Source of the DNA: Candidatus Rifleibacteriota bacterium | GTDB taxonomy: Bacteria; Riflebacteria; Ozemobacteria; Ozemobacterales; Ozemobacteraceae | Direction: 5' to 3' | Length of the DNA: 43,396 nt | Assembly (NCBI GenBank): GCA_029560455.1 | Contig: JAKQKW010000432.1 | Location: forward strand, 1 to 43,396 | Part shown: one piece after another, positions 33,914 through 42,682 of the stretch | How positions within the stretch are numbered: position 1 is the first letter of the stretch | Layout: each line of letters opens with the position of its first letter | The notes under the pieces: model-generated | The model's database searches: none | What the model was told of the DNA's origin: nothing | The model's input: the letters and a program-made list of their open reading frames with translations, nothing else | Made by a program: the position numbers and the translations under genes

Positions 33914-35503
33914 ATGTTTGACATTTCATGGATGAATCCATCTGGCGGCAGTTTTAACAAGGAATCTCTGATTCGTGAGAATGAAACTCTCAAGCGTCAG
34001 ATTCAGGAATTGCTCACCCTTGATGAAACAGGCTTTTTTATCGAGCTTGATTCATTGCTGCGGGCTATTCTCAAAAAGGCTCTGATTCTCTGCAAGGCCG
34101 AATCATCATTCTTTTCGCTGGCCGGTAAAGACCCTTCTGATCTTGACGTGCGCATCAGCAACGTAATTCTCGAAGAAAAAATGGATAAAATCAGGGCGCA
34201 GTTCAAAGCTGAATATCCGCGCTGGCAGGAAACCGAAGCTGCAATCATCACTATTGAAGATTTCATTCTGCTGCCGCTGGTCAGAAGGCATCGCATTCTT
34301 GGTTTGATCGGTCTGAAGCTGACTTCAGACGCTCCCGACAATATCTGTGAAATTCTGCCGATTCTTGCTTCGCAGGCGGCAGCCTCGCTTGAAAGTGCGA
34401 TTCTTTATGAACGCATGTTCAAGCGTCTGCTGGTTTTGAGCAATGTTTTCATTCTCGGCAAGGAAATCGTTTCGAACATCGATCTTCAGCAGCTGGTCGA
34501 CAAATTTCTCTCGATTGCCAGTGATGGTACCGACAGCGATGTGGCCTGTCTTTTTCTGGTGCGTGAAAAGGATGAATTACCGTATTTTTTCAGGCTGCAG
34601 ACGGCAAGTGCCGGGCATACTTTTGCGCCTGGTTCTGAAGATGGTTACACAGACCTTATCAAAGCGGTGCGCCGCGACGAAAAATTTAGAATGATAACCA
34701 ATCTTGAAGCTTCTGAATTCAAGCTCAGCGAAATGCACAAAATTCAGGATCTGATTCTGCGTGATACGGTTGTTCTGCCTTTGAAGCCGAGAGATAAGCT
34801 TCTGGGCATTATTCAGGTTGCCAACAAGCGCGGCAATTTTACTTACCGCCCCGAGGATCTCGATCTACTCAAGATTCTCGGCAGTCAGGTAGCTTTTGTC
34901 ATTCAGAATGCCGATCTTTTTCAGAACCTGCAGAGAGCCTATATCGACACCCTTTCTGCACTGACAAGTGCCATCGATGCCAAAGACAGCTATACGCGCG
35001 GTCATTCAGAACGCGTGACAGAATTATCGATCAGGCTTGCGGCTGAGGTTGGTATTGCTTCTGAAGAAATCGAGAAGATCAAGCTCGGCGGTCTGTTGCA
35101 CGACATCGGCAAAATAGGCATTCCGGAAGGAATTCTCAATAAGCCGGGTCGACTGAACGATGAAGAATTTGAGATTATCAAATCGCACCCTGATCTTGGT
35201 CTGCATATTCTCGGCAAGGTAGAATTCCTTGAAGCCATCGTGCCGATCATTCGTCATCATCATGAGCGATATGATGGCAAGGGCTACCCTTCCGGCCTCA
35301 AAGGCGAAGAAATACCGCTGCTCGCCAGAATTGTCAGCGTGGTTGATACATACGATGCCATGACGACTGATCGCCCGTATCGTAAGGCTATGACTGTTGA
35401 AGAGGCTCTGAAAGAAATCGAGCGTTGCAGTGGTTCCCAGTTCGATCCCGAAATTGCCGCCCATTTTATTCGCATGACTATGCGCGAAAGCCGGCAGAAA
35501 TAA
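33914..35503 (+). CDS. Tandem-GAF HD-GYP cyclic di-GMP phosphodiesterase
   Basis: The 529-residue cytoplasmic protein has a coiled N-terminal start. Two GAF-like domains lie at about 40-155 and 170-335, ending LLKILGSQVAFVIQNADLF. An HD-GYP domain spans about 345-520: RGHSERVTELSIRLA, LLHDIGKIGIP, HHHERYDGKGYPSGLKGEEIP, and VVDTYDAMTTDRPYR. All catalytic residues of HD-GYP (HD pair, HH, GYP) are visible, so it should be active. GAF domains would sense a ligand and tune cyclic di-GMP breakdown. No strong Shine-Dalgarno site is seen before the ATG at 33914. The downstream receptor gene starts four bases after the stop, so it is in one operon with its neighbours. Confidence 0.88.
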   Translation: MFDISWMNPSGGSFNKESLIRENETLKRQIQELLTLDETGFFIELDSLLRAILKKALILCKAESSFFSLAGKDPSDLDVRISNVILEEKMDKIRAQFKAEYPRWQETEAAIITIEDFILLPLVRRHRILGLIGLKLTSDAPDNICEILPILASQAAASLESAILYERMFKRLLVLSNVFILGKEIVSNIDLQQLVDKFLSIASDGTDSDVACLFLVREKDELPYFFRLQTASAGHTFAPGSEDGYTDLIKAVRRDEKFRMITNLEASEFKLSEMHKIQDLILRDTVVLPLKPRDKLLGIIQVANKRGNFTYRPEDLDLLKILGSQVAFVIQNADLFQNLQRAYIDTLSALTSAIDAKDSYTRGHSERVTELSIRLAAEVGIASEEIEKIKLGGLLHDIGKIGIPEGILNKPGRLNDEEFEIIKSHPDLGLHILGKVEFLEAIVPIIRHHHERYDGKGYPSGLKGEEIPLLARIVSVVDTYDAMTTDRPYRKAMTVEEALKEIERCSGSQFDPEIAAHFIRMTMRESRQK

Positions 35504-35507
35504 GGTA

Positions 35508-38069
35508 ATGAGCATGTTCCGTGATTCAAGAATGCTTGAAAGAGTTCTCATTTTCTTTGTAATTCTTGCCCTGTCGAGTTTTGCCTATTATTTTACGGTT
35601 GCCGACATTGAAGAGGTCGAGGCCAGATACGAAAATCGCCGGGTGATGCTGGTTAAAATGCTTGCCCGCGAAGTTGCCGATTCAATCGAGCGCCGTATCG
35701 ACCTGTCACCAAGGTTGTCAAACCTGCTGGCTGAAGAGGCTATCGCTTATGCCGCTGTACAGCAGGCTGACGGCGCATTGCTTGCCCGCTCAGAGAATTA
35801 TTCTTTACCGGTCGGCGTTCTTGAAAACATCGAGGAAGAGGCTCTAAAAGCGCCCCATCTGAAGCTTATTCCGTTCAGAGACACTTCGCGTACTACTTCG
35901 TTGATCGAAGCTGCAATTCCGGTGATGACCGGCAACAACCGAAAATTCGTGCTGCGCGTCGGCTTTTTCAGAGAGTCTGAAGATAACCGGGTTTCGCAGG
36001 TCAGATTCCGCAATACCCTGGTTTTTTCACTGGTGATGTTGGCGCTGGCGGCTGCCTGGTTTGTCAGAAGGCATCACGCCTCAAACCTGCATCACACATT
36101 ATTAGGTGGCTCGGCTCTGATAATTCTGCTTTTATTCATGGCTACCAGAGTGACTATGCAGAACTGGTATGACGGCCAGTGGCGCGAAACTTTTACCCGC
36201 CACCAGCTGTATTCTGCCAAGCTGTTTATTCCGGCTGCCGCACGCATGATTGAATCGGGCGACGATCTTGATCTCAAAGAAGGTCTTAAGCTGCTGGCAA
36301 ACAACGAAGACTTCGCTTACCTCTCGGTAATTAAAGACGAGCAGGTTGTTTTCCATTCAGATGCGTCACATGTCGGCAGCAGCGCTGCCAGCGATCAGAA
36401 CTATCTTCGCAGTCTCAATTCTGAGCAGGCTGCTGTTTTCAGACTCGATGATCAGGACCTTTACGAAACTCTGGTGCCGGTAATGAGCGGTCGGCATCGC
36501 CTTGGTACCGTTAAGGTCGGCTGGCGAAGCACCGGTCGTTATGAGCCTCTTGCGGCCGTTCGCGACCGTCTCGTGCTGCTTTTTGTGGTTGCTCTGCTGC
36601 TGATGATGTTCTTCATGCACCTGCTTTCGCGCCGTATTTCGAAAGAAATTTCATGGTTCATCAGGGCGATGGAACAGGTCACCGCCGGCGACCTGCGGCA
36701 GAACATCTATATCGAACGAAATGATGAATTCGGACAGATGGCGCATGCTTTCAACTTCATGATCATGAGCATGAAGGAGCGCGACATGATCGGCCGCGGT
36801 CTGCAGCAGTATGTCAGCCGCAGCATTGTCGAGCGAACGCTCAAGGCCCTTTCCGGCAACGAAAAGAATGGCGAAAAGCTGTTTGCCGTGTCGTTATTCC
36901 TTTATTTCAGCGGCATTGACGAGTCGATCAACCGTGTTGACGGCAACCGTATTTTTTCGGCCGTACAGGAATGCTGTAACTGCCTGCGCAAAGTTGTTCA
37001 GCCTGGGCAGCATGTAACGGTGCAGCTTTTCCCCTCTGGCATTCTGGTGTTGTTCACTTATCCGAACCGGCATGACTCGCTGCTCAAGGCGCTGAATGCC
37101 GCCCGGCTCACCAGCCGCGATCTTGGCCGCCGTCAGGATCTGCCATTTGCGCCGAAAGTTACGCTGCATGCCATGGAAATGATTCGCGGTCAGTTCGGCG
37201 AGAACAACAGTGAAGCTGCTGTCATGATTGGTGATGGCTTTGCTGATTTCAGAACTCTTGCCAGGGTTCAGGACAGCGACGAAGTTATTGCCAGTCGTGA
37301 GGTCAACGTTCTGCTGAAAGATGTCGTCAATTTTGATGAGCTCGAGGTGCTTTCGGGCGAACAGGGTCGCATGAATGCCTTTGTAGTTGGTAATTTCAAG
37401 GAAACGGCTGATCTGGTAAACGGTTTCAGCGGCGCAACCTCCTGGACCAAAATCATGATCCTGCGCATTCTTAAAAGCTCGATCGATTCAGCTGAGCCCG
37501 AGAAGCTTTTTGCCTGGTTTGCCGATGAAGACCCCGAAGTCAGATATCAGGTCATGGATGTCATCGAACGCATCAGCCCCGAAAAGGCCCGGCCGTTTGT
37601 CGAGAAGGTGGTTGGCAGTGAAGCGGATTCGAAGGTTCTTTCGCGTGCTATTGCGGTTCTTGGCAAGGTCGGCAGCGAGGAACACATTGCTCTTCTTACC
37701 GAAAAACTTCGCTCAGGTGACCGACGTGTCAAGGCTAACGCAGTTGAGGCGATGGAAGCCATCGGTGGCAAAAGGGTTTACGAATTTCTCAATCTGCTCG
37801 TTGACGAGCAGGATAACCGGGTTAAGGCCAACATTCTGATTGCTCTCGGCAAATATGGCGATCTGAAGGTCTTTGAACTTTTATCGCGCATGATCAAGGA
37901 TTCTGAGAGCAACATGCGCGCTTCGGCGGCTTATGCCCTGGGCAAGCTTGGCATGGCACAGGGGGTTGAGCCTCTGATCAATGCCCTTTCCGATAAAGAT
38001 CCGATGGTGCGGCGCCAGGTGGTTGCTTCGCTGACGGCTCTCAAGGCGGATCTCGACGTGGACATGTAA
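35508..38069 (+). CDS. Membrane sensor: four helices, HAMP, degenerate class III cyclase domain, HEAT repeats
   Basis: The 853-residue protein has predicted membrane helices at about 11-30, 169-188, 197-217 and 354-373. They enclose two extracytoplasmic sensory regions (about 31-168 and 218-353). A HAMP domain follows (about 374-425). Residues about 430-640 resemble an adenylate/guanylate cyclase domain (QYVSRSIVERTLK at its start, MIGDGFADFRTLARVQ in the middle). The metal-binding Asp near the FSDI position is missing: the segment reads LFLYFSGIDE. Residues about 655-850 are HEAT-like repeats such as DPEVRYQVMDVIERI. The cyclase fold is probably inactive and acts as a scaffold. The ATG at 35508 or the one at 35514 may be used; AAGG precedes both. 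Confidence 0.75.
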   Translation: MSMFRDSRMLERVLIFFVILALSSFAYYFTVADIEEVEARYENRRVMLVKMLAREVADSIERRIDLSPRLSNLLAEEAIAYAAVQQADGALLARSENYSLPVGVLENIEEEALKAPHLKLIPFRDTSRTTSLIEAAIPVMTGNNRKFVLRVGFFRESEDNRVSQVRFRNTLVFSLVMLALAAAWFVRRHHASNLHHTLLGGSALIILLLFMATRVTMQNWYDGQWRETFTRHQLYSAKLFIPAAARMIESGDDLDLKEGLKLLANNEDFAYLSVIKDEQVVFHSDASHVGSSAASDQNYLRSLNSEQAAVFRLDDQDLYETLVPVMSGRHRLGTVKVGWRSTGRYEPLAAVRDRLVLLFVVALLLMMFFMHLLSRRISKEISWFIRAMEQVTAGDLRQNIYIERNDEFGQMAHAFNFMIMSMKERDMIGRGLQQYVSRSIVERTLKALSGNEKNGEKLFAVSLFLYFSGIDESINRVDGNRIFSAVQECCNCLRKVVQPGQHVTVQLFPSGILVLFTYPNRHDSLLKALNAARLTSRDLGRRQDLPFAPKVTLHAMEMIRGQFGENNSEAAVMIGDGFADFRTLARVQDSDEVIASREVNVLLKDVVNFDELEVLSGEQGRMNAFVVGNFKETADLVNGFSGATSWTKIMILRILKSSIDSAEPEKLFAWFADEDPEVRYQVMDVIERISPEKARPFVEKVVGSEADSKVLSRAIAVLGKVGSEEHIALLTEKLRSGDRRVKANAVEAMEAIGGKRVYEFLNLLVDEQDNRVKANILIALGKYGDLKVFELLSRMIKDSESNMRASAAYALGKLGMAQGVEPLINALSDKDPMVRRQVVASLTALKADLDVDM

Positions 38070-38139
38070 TAGCGCGGAGCGGCGGGGCTTTTTCCCTGCC
38101 ATTTCAGAAATGTTACAGCGATAGAGAAGGAGTCAGGAA

Positions 38140-39429
38140 ATGGATTTTCAGGAAGCCTATACCAGAGGGAGTGAGGCGCTCAAGCTGAATAATCTCGATG
38201 AGGCGCAGAAGTATTTTGAAGCGGCGCTGAAGCTGAAGCCAAACGATATTTACACCATGAACAAGCTGGCCATGGTGCTCAAGGACAAGGGCGATTTCGA
38301 AGGGGCGCGGCAGTTGCTCGACGGCTCGCTGAAGGTCAAAAAAGAAGATCTTTACACCAATTACCTGCTCGGCAACACTTATCTTGAGCAGGGCGACATC
38401 GACAAGGCAATTTCGACGCTCGAACAGACGGTGAAGATGAACCCTTCCGACCGTTATGCCCGCAACTCTCTGGCGCTGGCCTATCGCATGAAGGGTGATT
38501 ACTCGAGATGCGTCGAGATCCTCAAGAAGGCGCTCGAAGTCAACCCGTCAGACCTTTATAACAAGCTGAGCCTGGCGACAGTAATGTTCGAGCTTGGCGA
38601 GTCGGCTGAAGCGGTGAAGCTGGCGGGCGAGATTCTCAAAAAAGAGGCTCAGAACGCCCAGGCAATGGTTCTGCTTGGCCGTGCGGCTATTGAAAAATGT
38701 GACTTTGCTGCGGCTCAGGGGCATTTTAACCGGGTTCTTTCGATAGATGCGGCTAACAGCGATGCACATTATTATATCGGCCGCATCTGTCTTGAAACTT
38801 CGAATATGGAAGAGGCGCGCGAGCATTTCAATTCGGCGCTGGCTGCAGCTGCCGACAAGTGCTCGATTCTCAAAAATCTTGGCATGATCTACATGGACAA
38901 GGGTATGCACGCCCAGGCTGAAGAGCATTTTGCCATGGCTATCAACCTCGATGCCGAAGATGCTTTTACCCTCAGCAATATGGGCAAGCTGCTGGTGCTG
39001 CAGAAACGTTACGAAGACGGCATCAACTATCTGAAAAAGGCTATTGAAGTGCAGCCCGATTACGCTTTTGCCTATTACAACCTTGCCAAGGCTTATCAGG
39101 ATTGCCGCGATTTTCCGAATGCCATTTATAACCTGATGTTTGCGCTGAATTACGAGCCTGACGATGTCTACGCCGTAAACGTTCTCGGCCGCATGTTTCT
39201 TGAAGTCGGTCTCAATGACAGGGCTTTGCGCACTTTTGACCAGGTTCTTGAAGAATTCGATGCGAAAGACAAGTTTGCGATGCTTGGCAAATCTGAGGCT
39301 CTCGATGCCATGGGCGAGCTGGAAAAGGCTCTGATGGTGCTGCAGCAGCTGCGGGAAATCGCCCGCGGTGACAAGGCAATGCTCGAAAAGGTTGATGGGC
39401 GCATGGCTGCTATCAGGAAAAGAGGTTGA
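38140..39429 (+). CDS. TPR-repeat protein
   Basis: The 429-residue protein has no signal peptide, so it is likely cytoplasmic. Most of it is a run of about ten TPR motifs of 34 residues, from AYTRGSEALKLNNLDEAQKYFEAALKLKPND on. Well-kept units include LYTNYLLGNTYLEQGDIDKAISTLEQ and FAYYNLAKAYQDCRDFPNAIYNL. TPR proteins assemble complexes, but the partner is not evident. AAGGAG is about 10 bases before the ATG. It follows the sensor gene by 70 bases and precedes prmA by three, so it may connect the signalling genes and prmA on one transcript. Confidence 0.85.
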   Translation: MDFQEAYTRGSEALKLNNLDEAQKYFEAALKLKPNDIYTMNKLAMVLKDKGDFEGARQLLDGSLKVKKEDLYTNYLLGNTYLEQGDIDKAISTLEQTVKMNPSDRYARNSLALAYRMKGDYSRCVEILKKALEVNPSDLYNKLSLATVMFELGESAEAVKLAGEILKKEAQNAQAMVLLGRAAIEKCDFAAAQGHFNRVLSIDAANSDAHYYIGRICLETSNMEEAREHFNSALAAAADKCSILKNLGMIYMDKGMHAQAEEHFAMAINLDAEDAFTLSNMGKLLVLQKRYEDGINYLKKAIEVQPDYAFAYYNLAKAYQDCRDFPNAIYNLMFALNYEPDDVYAVNVLGRMFLEVGLNDRALRTFDQVLEEFDAKDKFAMLGKSEALDAMGELEKALMVLQQLREIARGDKAMLEKVDGRMAAIRKRG

Positions 39430-39432
39430 ACC

Positions 39433-40329
39433 GTGCTGAAAAGATTCAATGTTACAATTCCTTCAGATTATGAAGAGCCGCTGCTTGGTCTGGCTGACCG
39501 CTTCGGGGTTGGTGTGTTTTCGAGCCCACAGATTCGTGACGAGGGCGTTGGCGAAACCGACTTTGTTTATACCGGTGAGACGATCGTAAGCTTTGTCGCT
39601 TCGACCGTTGAACAGGACACTGCTGCGATCGAAGCGGCTATAATTGACTGGCTCAAGGATTTTTCTCTTAACCCCTCGGCGCTGTCGATCGAAGAATACA
39701 GCGACAATCAGGACTGGATGGCGGGTTTTCGTGAACATTTCAAGCCGATCTGTGTCGGAGATAAAATCGTGGTTCGCCCCCCCTGGGAGCCGGAACTGCC
39801 GCATGAAACACAGGCAAACACTATTCTGATAGACCCGGGCATGGCTTTTGGTACCGGTACACATGAGACTACCAGGCTTTGTCTTGAATTCATGAGCCAG
39901 ATAGATCCGGCCGGGCAGTTTTTTCTCGATCTGGGTGCCGGCAGTGGTATTCTCTCGTTTTATCTGATGAAGCACAACGCACAGGGCGGGGTTGCCATTG
40001 AAATCGAAGGTGCGGCGGTTGAGAATATGCGCAAAAATGCGGCTCTCAATGGTATTTCTGACCGGCTGAAAATGATCTGCGCTGATCTGGGCAAATACCG
40101 GCCCGAGATTGAGGCTGATGGCCTGGTGGCCAATATCACTTCGCCGGTAATTCTTGAGTATCTGCCGGTTTTCACACCCTGGGTGAAAAAGGGCGGATGG
40201 GGTGTTTTTTCTGGTGTGAATTCAACTAACGCCCCGATAGTCAAAGAGGCTTTTGCCCGCAATGGCTGGAAACACCTGCAGGAAAAGACCGACGGCGACT
40301 GGCACGGGTTTTATCTGATTCGCGGTTGA
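39433..40329 (+). CDS. prmA: Ribosomal protein L11 methyltransferase PrmA
   Basis: This 298-residue class I SAM methyltransferase modifies ribosomal protein L11. The N-terminal substrate domain ends near QDWMAGFREHFKPICVG, a strong PrmA signature. DPGMAFGTGTHETTRLCL (about 135-152) is the family motif, LDLGAGSGILSF is motif I for SAM, and VANITSPVILEYLP is motif IV (the usual VANILA reads VANITS). The GTG start at 39433 is preceded by AGAGGTTG and is three bases from the TPR gene stop. The length is typical. A bidirectional terminator follows. Confidence 0.93.
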   Translation: MLKRFNVTIPSDYEEPLLGLADRFGVGVFSSPQIRDEGVGETDFVYTGETIVSFVASTVEQDTAAIEAAIIDWLKDFSLNPSALSIEEYSDNQDWMAGFREHFKPICVGDKIVVRPPWEPELPHETQANTILIDPGMAFGTGTHETTRLCLEFMSQIDPAGQFFLDLGAGSGILSFYLMKHNAQGGVAIEIEGAAVENMRKNAALNGISDRLKMICADLGKYRPEIEADGLVANITSPVILEYLPVFTPWVKKGGWGVFSGVNSTNAPIVKEAFARNGWKHLQEKTDGDWHGFYLIRG

Positions 40330-40346
40330 TTAGCGTTTAAGGCAAA

Positions 40347-40383
40347 ATAAAAAAGCCCCGAACCGGAGTTCGGGGCTTTTTAA
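40347..40383. terminator. Bidirectional intrinsic terminator
   Basis: AAAAAGCCCCGAAC, loop CGGA, GTTCGGGGCTTTTT. It is shared by prmA and the convergent glycine-rich gene. Confidence 0.9.
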
Positions 40384-40389
40384 TTACGG

Positions 40390-41304
40390 CTACTTCGAGT
40401 TGCTCTGTCTGAGGAGAGTGATGTAGCGGTTGTATGCTTCACGATAGTCAGTCAGAGCTTTCTGAGTGTCAGTGCGAAGCAGATTAGATCTGAGTTCCTC
40501 ATCGGGGTTTTCACTGCCACCGATATTGGTAACCATGTTGATGTATTTGTTATAGGCCTTGATGTATTCAGCGTGAGCTGATTTGAGGGCGGTAGAGGCG
40601 TTGGCGGCCGGGGCTGCTTCAACTGCTTCAGTAACCGGGGTAGCGGTTGCTTCAGGGGCTGATACAGAACCAGAAACCGGGATTTCTACCGAAGGAACTA
40701 CGTTCCCTGCCGGAGCACCTACATTCGGGCTTACTACAACTTCACTTGAGGGAAGAGCGACCGGACCGGCTGAGGGCAGATTGCTGCCATTGCCAATGGT
40801 CTGATTCTGGCGTTTGTATTTCTTCCAGATGAGATACCCTACAACTGCTGCGCCAACAAGGCACAGAGCCGGGATAAAGAGCGGGCTGCCGATGATACCA
40901 CCGATAAAGCCTGCGATTCCGGAGAATACGCTGCCAATTGCTCCACCAATTGCGCCAAGGGCGCCAGTTACAAAACCGCCGGCGGCACTCAGGCCACCCC
41001 AGATTGTAGCACCGATACCGGCCAGACCGGCACCTGCACCAGCGACTACTGCGGTTCCACCACCAACGATGCCTGCGACACTACCTGATGCGAAACCAAC
41101 TGCACCTGCGATGTAAGGGGCTGCAAGAACTGCACCACCAACTGCGGCTACACCAGCAAGAGCTGATTTCACAGGGTTGTTCTTAACCGTGTCTTTGAGC
41201 TTCGTAAACAGGCCTGCGTGGGCACTGGTTCCGAAGGCTGTCAACAGCATGACTACGGCCAAGGTTGTCGCCATCATCTTCATAAGACTGCGTTTCAACC
41301 TCAT
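40390..41304 (-). CDS. Exported glycine-zipper protein of unknown function, paralogue of the 1363-2124 protein
   Basis: I do not recognise a family. The 304-residue protein has a signal peptide (about 1-30, ending SAHAG). A core of small residues with many Gly pairs spans about 48-165, and one true hydrophobic helix (PALCLVGAAVVGYLIW, about 145-160) is followed by the basic KKYKRQ. A Pro/Val/Ser-rich linker comes next. The helical tail has HAEYIKAYNKYI and DYREAYNRYITLLRQSNSK, alike in placement and pattern to the tail of the 1363-2124 protein. The ATG at 41304 has AGGAGGAACC upstream, the same ten bases as its paralogue. The mRNA leader is long, about 230 bases. Confidence 0.8.
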   Translation of the reverse strand: MRLKRSLMKMMATTLAVVMLLTAFGTSAHAGLFTKLKDTVKNNPVKSALAGVAAVGGAVLAAPYIAGAVGFASGSVAGIVGGGTAVVAGAGAGLAGIGATIWGGLSAAGGFVTGALGAIGGAIGSVFSGIAGFIGGIIGSPLFIPALCLVGAAVVGYLIWKKYKRQNQTIGNGSNLPSAGPVALPSSEVVVSPNVGAPAGNVVPSVEIPVSGSVSAPEATATPVTEAVEAAPAANASTALKSAHAEYIKAYNKYINMVTNIGGSENPDEELRSNLLRTDTQKALTDYREAYNRYITLLRQSNSK

Positions 41305-41410
41305 AATGGTTCCTCCTGTTGAGAGTCGGGACGAGAACTTAGGACATAGAACAGAGAACTAAGGGTAGGTAGGTAAGTCGATACCGGGTAAAGTATCGGG
41401 TTATAAAAGA

Positions 41411-41437
41411 AGCTCCGCTTCGGGTTAAAGCGGAGCT
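41411..41437 (-). promoter_or_regulatory. Hairpin in the leader of the glycine-rich protein mRNA
   Basis: AGCTCCGCTT, seven-base loop, AAGCGGAGCT: a perfect ten-base stem. Read on the minus strand it is followed by TCTTTTAT, so it may be a weak terminator or attenuator. It lies between the promoter at 41545-41573 and the ATG at 41304, and downstream of the gene ending at 41586. Confidence 0.5.
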
Positions 41438-41544
41438 CCAGTTTCGTTTTCAGTACCGGCAGCAGAGATAATCTGTGCCGTTTTTTCGCTTCGCTACTGG
41501 ATTCCGTTTAGGTTTTTCAAAGACCTGTTACTAATCTGTTTTTG

Positions 41545-41573
41545 ATTATAAGAATCGTTCGCGATAGCGTCAA
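41545..41573 (-). promoter_or_regulatory. sigma70-like promoter of the second glycine-rich protein
   Basis: On the minus strand TTGACG (41573-41568), 17 bases, TATAAT (41550-41545). The 16 bases CGATTCTTATAATCAA include the -10 and match those at 1301-1316 exactly. Confidence 0.7.
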
Positions 41574-41585
41574 GGTACACCGAAA

Positions 41586-42353
41586 TTATTTTACAACGCC
41601 CATGGTCAGGCTGAGATTCATGCGGGTTTCGATGTTTTCTTTCTTGCCGCCGCCGAGGTCATTTTCCATCATCATAACCATGTTCGAAGTTACTTCGTTT
41701 TTGATCATGATGCCTTTTTTGTAGGCGAACCAGATGTTGCCGTTGGCTTTAACATCGAGGTTGATGCTGCCGGCTGCGCCCTGAGCGCTGCTGACTTCTG
41801 ACTGAAGCTTAACACATTCTTCGCCACCGACTTTTTCGAAGCCCATGACAGTGTATTTAACGTTCATCGGAATCGGGAGCTGGGGATTCGGTGCAATGTT
41901 AGAAGTCCAGCTTGAGCCAACGCCGACCTGTTCCTTCGGGAATTTGATCTGCATCTGGTTGAAGTTGCCACCCTGCTGATCCATGCCGGATGAAGAGATG
42001 ATTTCGCCGTCTTTGGCCATCTTCACGCTGATGATCTGGCCGAGGTTCGGCAGAACGGTCGGGGTGTTGTTAACAGTGATAGTACCATCGAGAATAGTGG
42101 TGGCCATATCGATGTTGCCGTCTTTGTCAACGCCGGTAACCTTCTGTTCGATGGTCATGGCAGTTTCGAGATTGGTTCTCTGGGCTCTTTTGTAGGCGGT
42201 AACGATGGTGTTGCCGCGAATGTTCATCTTGTATTTGGCGGTGGTGCCAGGTGCGGGGTTATACTCAAGAAGCACCTTTTCCTGGGCAGCGGCGGAAAAA
42301 GCCACAGATACAAGAAGCAGAACGGTCAGAAAAACAGAGATACGTTTCATCAT
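41586..42353 (-). CDS. Exported DUF6263-like protein of unknown function
   Basis: The protein has about 255 residues with a signal peptide (MMKRISVFLTVLLLVSVAF, ending AAAQE). The mature part is beta-rich, beginning KVLLEYNPAPGTTAKYKMNIRG, with NIDMATTILDGTITVNNT and WTSNIAPNPQLPIPMNVKYTVMG. This resembles exported families in which a K-Y-x-M segment is followed by repeated strands, such as DUF6263, but I cannot confirm it. AGGAG lies 11 bases before the ATG at 42353. A longer frame up to 42485 overlaps a good promoter (42457-42485), which argues for the shorter start. Confidence 0.65.
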   Translation of the reverse strand: MMKRISVFLTVLLLVSVAFSAAAQEKVLLEYNPAPGTTAKYKMNIRGNTIVTAYKRAQRTNLETAMTIEQKVTGVDKDGNIDMATTILDGTITVNNTPTVLPNLGQIISVKMAKDGEIISSSGMDQQGGNFNQMQIKFPKEQVGVGSSWTSNIAPNPQLPIPMNVKYTVMGFEKVGGEECVKLQSEVSSAQGAAGSINLDVKANGNIWFAYKKGIMIKNEVTSNMVMMMENDLGGGKKENIETRMNLSLTMGVVK

Positions 42354-42456
42354 TTTAAGCAAGTCTCCTTTCGCGAATCCATGAAGGGCGTCTTGAAATC
42401 TACATTGCAGCAGGCGACTTCCTGTACCATGTACTGACATCACCCTGTATGCCATG

Positions 42457-42485
42457 ACATTAGCACAGGGACCATAGTGTGTCAA
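42457..42485 (-). promoter_or_regulatory. sigma70-like promoter of the DUF6263-like gene
   Basis: On the minus strand TTGACA (42485-42480), 17 bases, TAATGT (42462-42457). The -35 is perfect. Confidence 0.6.
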
Positions 42486-42543
42486 GCATTAGTGTTTTAA
42501 TTATTTTTCGGGCAACGCAATGGAATCACGGGAAAAAATGCGG

Positions 42544-42549
42544 TATAAT
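42544..42549 (+). promoter_or_regulatory. -10 element of a promoter for the DsrE/YedF-like gene
   Basis: Perfect TATAAT, with a weak -35 (TGGAAT, 42521-42526) 17 bases upstream. The transcript would start near 42556, just before the AAGGA site at 42574-42578. Confidence 0.4.
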
Positions 42550-42682
42550 ATTTGTGGCACCGATCATTTAAAAAAGGAATAACACTCTGAGTCAGCGAAG
42601 TGAACTCGATCACAGCTATTTTGAAGGCGTCTATTTTGAAAAACGGGTCTGGGTACCCTCGGCCAAGATTTCAAATTATCTG

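Noticed and set aside
42354..42485. Longer N-terminus for the DUF6263-like protein
   Set aside because: The extension overlaps a good promoter (42457-42485), lacks a ribosome site and would put the signal peptide inside the protein.
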